Below are positions 8,294 through 14,531 of a stretch of DNA of 14,531 bases, in pieces. The DNA comes from Chlamydomonas sphaeroides (Eukaryota; Chlorophyta; Chlorophyceae; Chlamydomonadales; Chlamydomonadaceae): NCBI GenBank assembly GCA_001662425.1, contig BDDC01000721.1, forward strand, positions 32,050 to 46,580, in the 5' to 3' direction. Both the position numbers and the translations under genes were made by a program. The notes under the pieces were generated by a model, which made no database searches, had not been told where the DNA came from, and saw nothing but the letters and a program-made list of their open reading frames with translations. Position 1 is the first letter of the stretch. Each line of letters starts with the position of its first letter.

Positions 8294-11200
8294 ATGCCGC
8301 CTAGCTCAGGCCAGCCGCCACGCAGCCCGCGCCGCCGCAGCCGCGGCGGCGGCGGCGCCTTGACCTCAGCGGCATCAGCGCCTGGCCTGCCGCTGCTGCT
8401 GCCGCTGCTGCTGATGGCCGTCTGCTGCGGTGCGTTCGGGGCGCGACAGGTCGACGCGAGGGGTCGGTGCAGCATGCCGTCGCGGCCTGTGACAGCGCCA
8501 AGGGCTGGCTGCTCTGATTGATGCGAAGGGCCAGCCCAGCACTAGGCCCAACGTCAGGCCTCTGGATAATGGGGACGGCCCCTGCGCGCCCTCGTTCGTT
8601 GCCCATGCCCCCCCCCCCCCAACAGTGCCAGGCCCTGCGGCGGCGCAGCGGGTCTCGGCGGCCGGCGGCGGCGGCGGCGGCGGCTGGGGCGTGCGGCAAG
8701 GCATCCAGGATTCCATCAAGGCCGAGCTGCGCAACAGCACCAAGGGCATTGGTGGGTGGACGCTGGACGGTTGGGTCCGTGGGGCCGGACGGAGGCCTCT
8801 GACCCTGCATCCCGCATGCTCCTGTCCCCAAGCCAGTAAGCAGGGCCTAATGCACGACTAAGCGCCTGCGCCCCTGCCCGCCGCCCGAGTCGCCGCATGC
8901 AGAGCAGCAGGTGGCTGCCATGATTGCGGAGGACGTGGCAGCGCAGGTACCATGGGCCTTGTACTGTGTTGTATCGGGGCCGGTCGGGACGGGCGTTGCG
9001 TTGGGACCAGGCCGGGTGCGGTGCGGCACCCCTTCATGCCACCGGCGTCCGCACAGCAGACCGTGGCTCGCGTGTGCCATCAACCCGCCGATCCTCAACC
9101 CCGCCGACCCTGCCGGCATGCCAGGTGATCGCCGACATGAACAACGTGTCCAGCTCTGCGCTGGCGGCCGTGGGGCTGGGCAGCAAGCAGGAGCTGGGCG
9201 CCTACCTAGGCTCCTGGCTGGGCTGGCTGCTGCAGGTGCTTGCGTGACTGCGGTGCGGTGCGGTGTGGTGTGGTGTTGAGGGTGGCGGCGAACTCGCTCG
9301 CTGCGAGGAGGGAGGAGTTGGGGCGGGAGGAAAGGGCTGCGGTGGCTGGTGAGATGCTGTGGCTGGATGCGCCTTGGGTGCGCTCCTGTGTCCAGGCCAC
9401 GGGCCGCCTGCGCGGAGCCCAGTGGCACAGCGCGGGGCCAACATCTTGCCCGCGCGATGACCCGTGCAAGGCCCAGCCACAGTTGGCATCCCCGGCGGCC
9501 CTTGCCCCCCGACTCCCGCGCAGGCCGGCACTGCAATGCTGACGCCCGTCACCACCGCCGCGCCAGCGCCGTACAGCACCGGGTACGATACCGCCGGCGT
9601 CGCCGCCGGATCCGAGTATGACGGTGGGGCCAGCGGCGGCGGCGATGGCGGCGCCACGGAGCTGGTGCTGGTGTTGGACCCCGCGGCGCTGCCATCCGGC
9701 GGCGGAGCCAAGGGCGAGCCGGCGGAGGCGGCGGCCGTCACACAGCTCCTAGCAAAATACCTGACGCCGACACAGACCGTAAGTGGTGCCGCGGGCGGCG
9801 ATAGAGCGCAGGCCGTGTCGGCCCTCGCTGAGTATCTGGCGGCGGGGCACCAGGCGGCGGCGGCGGCGGCGCCGACGGCGGCGTCAGCCGGTGACAGCGG
9901 CGGCGGCCCGGTAGGCGCGGCGGCGGCGACGCTGCCGTTTCAGGCGACGTCACCGGAGCTGACGGCAGCGGCGGGGCCCAGCGGCGCTGACGATGACGGC
10001 AGGGTCCGCGCGGCGGCGGCGGCCGGGCGGGCGGCGGCGGAGGCGGTGGCAGCGGCCAAGGCCGACGCCGTCGGCGGCGGAGGCAGCCGTGGCGGTGGAG
10101 GCGTGACCCAGCCGGCGCCGGGGCTGCCGCTGCCGCCTAAGCGCGCCGGCGGCCCCGACGGGCCTATCCTCACCGTGGGTCGCGACGTGAACGGTGCGTG
10201 GGCGGTCGGGTGCACGTCAGAGGCTTTCCTTGTGTCGGGGGCAGGCCTTGGTCCGTTGCCAACATGCTTCGAGACGACCTGCCCCTGCAGGCTCTGCTGC
10301 TCACAAGGAGCCCGCCCCGACGTACTCACCCTTACTGTACGCGCTGCTGGCGCCTGCGACCTAAATCGCTGCGGCACCTGCTCGCCCCCCACCCCCCGCC
10401 GCCCCCTGCTGCCATGCATACTGCCCTCCGCACGCGCGCAGTCAACATCAACGTCAATGTGGTGCCCACCTCCACCGCCGTCCCCGCCGTCTCCACCTCC
10501 ACCTCGCCCAACGGCTGCACCTGCACCTGCCCCGCCGCCTCGCCGCAGCAGCAGGTGCGCAACCTTGTACGTCGCTACCATAGAATAGCTCCTCCAGCGT
10601 GCTAGCGCTGCTGCGTGCCAAAATGACATGCTGACATTGCCACCCGTCCCCTGCCTGCCACCGCAGCTGCCCAACGCAGCCGCCGCCCTCATCAACACCC
10701 TCGCCGCCGGACTCAGCGGGCTGGTTGCCGCCAACCCCGCTGCCTCCGGCGGCGCCGCCGGCTCCCTGGCGCCGTCATTGGCCCAGGGCATGAGCGCGCA
10801 GATGGCGCAGTCCGCGGCCCCCGCGGCTGCACGAGACATGGCGCGGGTGCCGATGCGGACAGCCCTGCGGCTGTGGCCGGGCATCTTGGGCCGGGTACTG
10901 GCGCGGGAGGTGGCGGCGGCGGTTGGCCAGCGGGCGGCGCCGGGCGGCGGCGGCGCCAAGCGGCGCATGCTGCTGGTGCCGGCGGCGGCTCGGAGGCTGC
11001 AGCAGCAGGACCCTGGCGGCGGCGGCAGCGGCGCTGGCGGCGGCGGCGGCGGTGCCGTGGCTACCTCACCGCTCAACGCTGACATGCTGGCGACGCTGCT
11101 GCAGCACCTGGCCGCCGGCGGGCTGGAGCTGCAGCTGGGCGTCGGCGCTGACGGCGGCGTCACCCTCGGCGCCGGCGCCGCCGCTGGTGGCCCCGGCGCC

Positions 11201-11443
11201 GCCGGCGTCGTGCCGCCCCCAGCGCCAGCGCCAGCGGCCAGCAGCGGTTCGTCGGCCGGCGCCGCCGCCGGCGCCGCGAACACCAACGACAACCCCATCA
11301 CGCTCCCGACGGCGTCGTCGTCGTCTGGCCTGGCGCACGTGGCGGCGCCGTCGAGCAGTGGTGCGGCGCGGGGCCTTCGGTTTGGCCGGGGCGGCCTGTG
11401 GGCGGGCGGCTCGCAGCCTGCGTGCCCCCCGTGCCGGTGCTAG
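8294..11443 (+). CDS. Ala/Gly-rich predicted secreted protein, 658 residues, no recognised family
   Basis: Exons: 8294-8429, 8626-8751, 8903-8946, 9125-9235, 9524-10193, 10442-10554, 10667-11443 (TAG at end). Phases agree at every join (split codons at three of them). ATG 8294 is chosen because it gives a signal peptide or N-terminal anchor: basic stretch PRRRSRG, then LPLLLPLLLMAVCC (residues 32-45). Next come a seven-Gly linker, a helical block (GVRQGIQDSIKAELRN onward, about 66-139) with possible N-glycosylation sites N82-S-T and N109-V-S, and an Ala/Gly-rich region with two similar short helices (LLAKYLTP and LAEYLAAG). NINVNVV and a Cys cluster GCTCTCP follow in exon 6 (about 364-400). 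A basic helical segment ARVPMRTALRLWPGILGRVL lies in exon 7, and the tail ends CPPCRC. Codons are strongly GC-ending. A role at the cell wall, matrix or endomembrane is possible, but no domain was recognised. The donor GTGCGT at 8430 was preferred to a GT at 8450 because only it keeps frame. Confidence 0.78.
8608..8620 (+). repeat. Poly-C tract forming the acceptor pyrimidine run
   Basis: Thirteen consecutive C residues are followed directly by AACAG, the acceptor of exon 2 of the secreted Ala/Gly-rich gene. It acts as the polypyrimidine tract. Such homopolymers are prone to length variation and sequencing error. Confidence 0.85.
9236..9523 (+). other. Intron 4 of the Ala/Gly-rich gene with pentamer run
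   Basis: A 288-bp intron between donor CAG|GTGCTT and acceptor CCCGCGCAG. From about 9250 it carries a GGTGC/GGTGT pentamer run of five or six units. Unlike the 288-bp intron of the upstream gene, it has an in-frame stop (TGA soon after the donor), so retention would truncate the protein. Confidence 0.7.
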
Positions 11444-12604
11444 GATTGCTAGTGGGCCTGGGGTGAAGGGTTGCCTCGGTGGTCCTGGCCACTCATGGCG
11501 ATGGGGTCTTGTGGCCATCCAGGATGTGAGGTCTGCCGTGGGGCGCCAGAGCGACCAGTAGAGCGTGTGATTGCGGCACAGGCGGCGGGAGTGCGGCAGA
11601 CGGATGAAGGCTGATCGGGTGGCATGAGGCCGGCCGGCGGCGACGTGGGGACTGGGACGGTGACCCAGGGCGGCCCCCTACTGGTGGGGCGTGATCGTTG
11701 CTTGTGCGGGCGACATGGTGTGGTGGGTGCGTGTGTGTGTTTTGTGTGCTCGGACGGAAAACGGCAGGTTGTTGGCGGCGGCGTAGGCATGATGGGCGCT
11801 TGGAGTTGGGGCATGCTGCGTGGCACTGAAGCAGAGGTGCTGAGGGGTCAGAGTTGCACCGGTGCACGCATTGCAGTGTACTCTGCAACAACTGCAAGTC
11901 ATGACAAGGCCCACCGACGCATGTCGCCGGCAGCTCCTTGGCATGCCGACCTCGGTGTCCGGGTTAGTTGTCGTTCGTCGTTGTGGTCGCAGCATACGGC
12001 AGCGCAGGGCCCCCACGACACCACGGTTGCAAGCGACGTGCCGTGCAGCAAGGTGCAACGTGGATGGTCGAGGAGGCATGCACGGGACAAGGTGGCCCCA
12101 TCCGGGGGACAAGGGCCAAACCCTCTCGTCGTTCATCAGGCCTGCCGGCCGCCCACACCCAATTTGAGGATGCTGCATGGCTCACCCCCGAATCAATGCA
12201 TTGTGCCCTCAACCCGCCCCCACAAAGGGCCGAGCTCGCCAAGCCGCGCATTCATAGCCATGCATGCAAGCGACGCTGGGCCACCTCCTCATGCTCGTCA
12301 CCACCGCAACAGACAGCATACGCCGGGCGGCCTACACCTCGCTTGTCGGAAGTCTCGGCTGCTTTTGCCAAGTGTAGACGTGATGCGCTGCGCGTGCCCA
12401 AACACATGCCAAGATGCCGACTTCCCCACTTTCTCTAAGCCGATCCCTCGGCCTTGGTCTCTCGCCCCTGGTAACCCAACCTGCAGGGTTGACTGCCTTG
12501 GCGTGGGTCCGGTGTGCGGCATGTCACCCTGCTGTACGGCACTATGGGCAGACGTTGAAAGGCAGCACTTTCTGCCAACGTTCTCGTGTCCCAACGCTGT
12601 CCCA
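11444..12604 (+). other. 3' UTR and intergenic spacer before the last gene
   Basis: No gene is supportable in this 1.16-kb stretch. It contains a GTGTGTGTGTTTTGTGTG run near 11730, the 12-bp palindrome TGCACCGGTGCA at 11855-11866, and CATGCATGCAAGC near 12260. I found no TGTAA on the plus strand here, so the poly(A) site of the upstream gene is not located. A long open frame crosses the region but lacks the codon pattern of the neighbouring genes. Confidence 0.55.
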
Positions 12605-14480
12605 ATGATTCTGCCATATCCTGCGAGCATACTGAAACGCAGCAGTACTAGAAGGAACAAGCTGCTTGCGGCGCGTATGCTATTAGCAGCCGTTGCGTGT
12701 TGCCTGCTGTGCTCCTTCACAGAAGCGAATGCGGGCGGAGGCGTCCGTGTGCACGTCAGCGATGGACGGCAACTCGCGTTGGCGCTGGGCGACAACTCCG
12801 TCAGCGACATACTGCTGACGGTTCCTGCTATGGAGTTGCTTGACAAGCACTGGGATGGCCTCACGGCCCCCAGCGTAATTCAAAGAAACTGCACTGTGCG
12901 CCCTGACCCTGCTCTGGGGCGCTGGTCGATGCTCCGCATACTAGCAAAACGAAAGGTGGGATGATGCTGCGGACATAGCTGCTCGGCGCGCTCACGCGCC
13001 AAGCCTCGCTCGATGGCACGTACGCGCCGGCTTGCGGCACCAGGGCCGCGAGCATCACGTCCCCTCCAATGGCAGCCGGAGGGGTGACGTACGGGCTGAT
13101 CTTTACACCTGCTCCATAGCAGCAGACCGCACTCGGGACGGGGTTGTGCACCGCGCGCGCTGCGTGCCATGTGCCACCGTACAGGATCCACGACAGGACC
13201 CTTCCCGGTGCACGCAGTTGCAACTCGCTGGGGATGGCGTATTCCTGGACTTGACCGAGATCATCCTGGTCGACAGCGTCGAGGGCACAGCCTACCTAGG
13301 GACCTTCACCGTTGGGTTTATGGTTCCCAGCGCGCCTGACCCGGGGCTGCGCGTGCTGCGCGGAACCGACGTCGCCGCCGTGTTTGGTGAGTGGCCAAGC
13401 CCAGCCATCCGCAGCGCCAGCATACACCCAGCAGTGCACCCGCCCGCCCGCACGCTTAGCGGGTCGCCAGCCTGCGCTTGCCTAAAACGACTGGCCTCCG
13501 ATGCCTTTGCATCCGATTCCCCCGCACACCCACATTCTTCATGCCGCAGCTGCTTGCTTCGCGGAGCCGGACATGAGGCGGATGCTGGAGTCGTGGTCTT
13601 TGGCAGATGGCACATACTACCGCACGCCGCTGATTCCGGGGATCAACGAGTTCCACGCCATGCCTTCGCAGCCCGGATGTGCGCCGAACAACCGGACGGC
13701 GCCTCTCGTTGACCGTTGCTGGCCGCTGGGTAGGCGGGGGCCGGGGTGACCACGCGTATGCTCATCACTGTTTCTTGCTTTGTGTATGCACGCAAGCGGA
13801 CCTTTGTCAAGGCGGGCACGGGGCAGCTATGTACGGTAGTACAGCATCACACCGCTTTGACCGTCGCTCGGTCTCCCAAGCAGCCCATGCCACGCAAACC
13901 CATGCCTCGCAAGCAAGGCGAGACGCCCCGTCGCGGCCCTCACCTCACCACTTGTGTGCACCCGGGCGACAGGGCGCATAGGCTGGGGGCCTCAACCCAC
14001 CTGATCGCCTACCCTGATTCTGGCTAGTTCCACATCTATTTCAACCTGTTTGTCGACTGCCCAACCGCAACTTATGTGTCACACATTTCCTGCCGTCAGA
14101 GTACTACGCGGCGGACGTCGTGTTTGAGGGTATCAACACCGTCACTACTAACGACAGTAAGCATGCCATAGCTGCGCTGTGCCCTCACCGTACTCACCGG
14201 CCTCCTAGCCTGACGCCCACCTGGCACCTGTCTCCTCACCCCAACCTTGGTTGCACCTGCGTCCTCACCCAACCTTGCACCTGACTCCTCACCCCGACCT
14301 TGCACCTGACTCCTCACCCCGACCTTGCACCTGCCTACTACTGACGCCCACCTCGCACCGCGCCTCCCGCTCGCGCCGCCACCCGTGCATTCACGCCGCG
14401 CGCGCCCTACACCCCCTATCGCCGACGGCCGCAGACAACTACTGGGTGTGGCTCAAGTCCGCCACGATGCTCTGCCGCGG
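12605..14480 (+). CDS. Predicted secreted beta-strand-rich algal protein, 5' five exons (partial)
   Basis: Exons: 12605-12955, 13218-13386, 13550-13729, 14100-14156, 14435-14480; each join keeps frame, giving about 267 residues before the right edge. The N-terminus has a basic region (SSTRRNK) and a hydrophobic core LLAARMLLAAVACCLLC ending TEANA, a typical signal peptide. ATG 12605 is favoured, though the ATG at 12678 would also leave a signal. Then come HVSDGRQLALALGDNSVSDI, IQRNCTVRPDPALGRW, KRKLQLAGDGVFLDLTEIIL, NEFHAMPSQPGCAPNN, DRCWPLEYYAADVVFEG and NNYWVWLKSATMLC. The layout (signal, NxTVR, K-x-QL-x-GV-x-L-x-L, RCWP, NNYxVxL, C) recalls uncharacterised secreted volvocine proteins with beta-helix-like strand ladders. 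That is from memory, not a search. Codons are less GC-biased than in the two genes to its left. The exon 3-4 join across 370 bp is the least certain and could hide a further exon. Confidence 0.72.
13730..14099 (+). other. Intron 3 of the secreted-protein gene (possible hidden exon)
   Basis: Between donor CTGG|GTAGGC and acceptor TGCCGTCAG lie 370 bp. They are open for long stretches in two forward frames, including ADLCQGGHGAAMYG after a weak AAG acceptor near 13797 and FHIYFNLFVDC after a TAG acceptor near 14029. Neither has a clear matching donor in phase, so the segment is treated as one intron. Confidence 0.5.
14224..14333 (+). repeat. 25-bp minisatellite in intron 4 of the secreted-protein gene
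   Basis: Four tandem units of about 24-29 bp based on GCACCTGACTCCTCACCCCG plus ACCTT, with a fifth partial unit. The last two full units are identical. The array lies wholly inside the intron 14157-14434. Confidence 0.9.
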
Positions 14481-14495
14481 GTGCGTAGCGGCCTT

Positions 14496-14531
14496 GAGGG
14501 AGGGAGGGAGGGAGGGAGGGAGGGAGGGAGG
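14496..14531 (+). repeat. GGGA tandem repeat at the right edge
   Basis: At least eight consecutive GGGA units begin about 15 bp after the donor GTGCGT at 14481 and run off the window. The sequence fits the G-quadruplex pattern of four or more GGG runs with single-base loops. The full length is unknown. Confidence 0.9.

Noticed and set aside
9940..11301. Minus-strand open frame of 453 residues opposite the Ala/Gly-rich gene
   Set aside because: Antisense shadow of GC-rich codons: the sense strand has consistent splice sites, a signal peptide and in-phase exons, and the antisense product is only Ala/Pro low complexity.
11624..12604. Upstream part of a long plus-strand open frame leading into the last gene
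   Set aside because: No coding-like codon bias or domain; it is composed like 3' UTR and spacer. Only the part from about 12605, with the signal peptide, is taken as coding.

Overview
This window looks like nuclear DNA of a chlamydomonadalean (volvocine-type) green alga. The sequence is very GC-rich. Genes are split by many short introns with GTGAGT/GTGCGT-like donors and pyrimidine-GCAG acceptors. Proteins carry Ala, Gly, Gln and Pro homopolymers, and introns are full of minisatellites. There is no operon structure, phage, IS element, tRNA, rRNA or CRISPR array. Exon models below were built by hand: frame was required to stay open across every join, and joins were checked against conserved residues where a family was recognised.

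Layout. (1) 14-2866, minus strand: the first seven exons (about 187 residues) of a 3-hydroxyacyl-/3-hydroxybutyryl-CoA dehydrogenase, running off the left edge. Its introns hold a 25-bp minisatellite and decayed copies of its own exons. (2) 2867-3650: AT-richer divergent intergenic region. (3) about 3650 (or later) to 7596, plus strand: an unrecognised protein with Gln-rich N-terminal sequence, two coiled-coil blocks and an acidic patch. The last eight exons are well supported; the start codon is not resolved. (4) 7597-8293: 3' UTR and intergenic DNA with one TGTAA motif. (5) 8294-11443, plus strand: a seven-exon, 658-residue Ala/Gly-rich protein with a signal peptide and no recognised domain. 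(6) 11444-12604: 3' UTR and intergenic DNA. (7) 12605 to beyond 14480, plus strand: the first five exons of a secreted protein resembling uncharacterised algal proteins with strand-rich, beta-helix-like architecture, running off the right edge.

The four genes do not form an obvious pathway: one is a metabolic enzyme (beta-oxidation or butyryl-CoA type chemistry), one a coiled-coil protein, and two are predicted to enter the secretory pathway. I found no convincing new multi-gene system. The most interesting local signals are exon-derived copies inside introns of the dehydrogenase, an Asn-to-His change in its HFxNP motif, a GC-AG intron, a stop-free 288-bp intron in the coiled-coil gene, and a stretch of more than 1 kb without any ATG across the 5' part of that gene.
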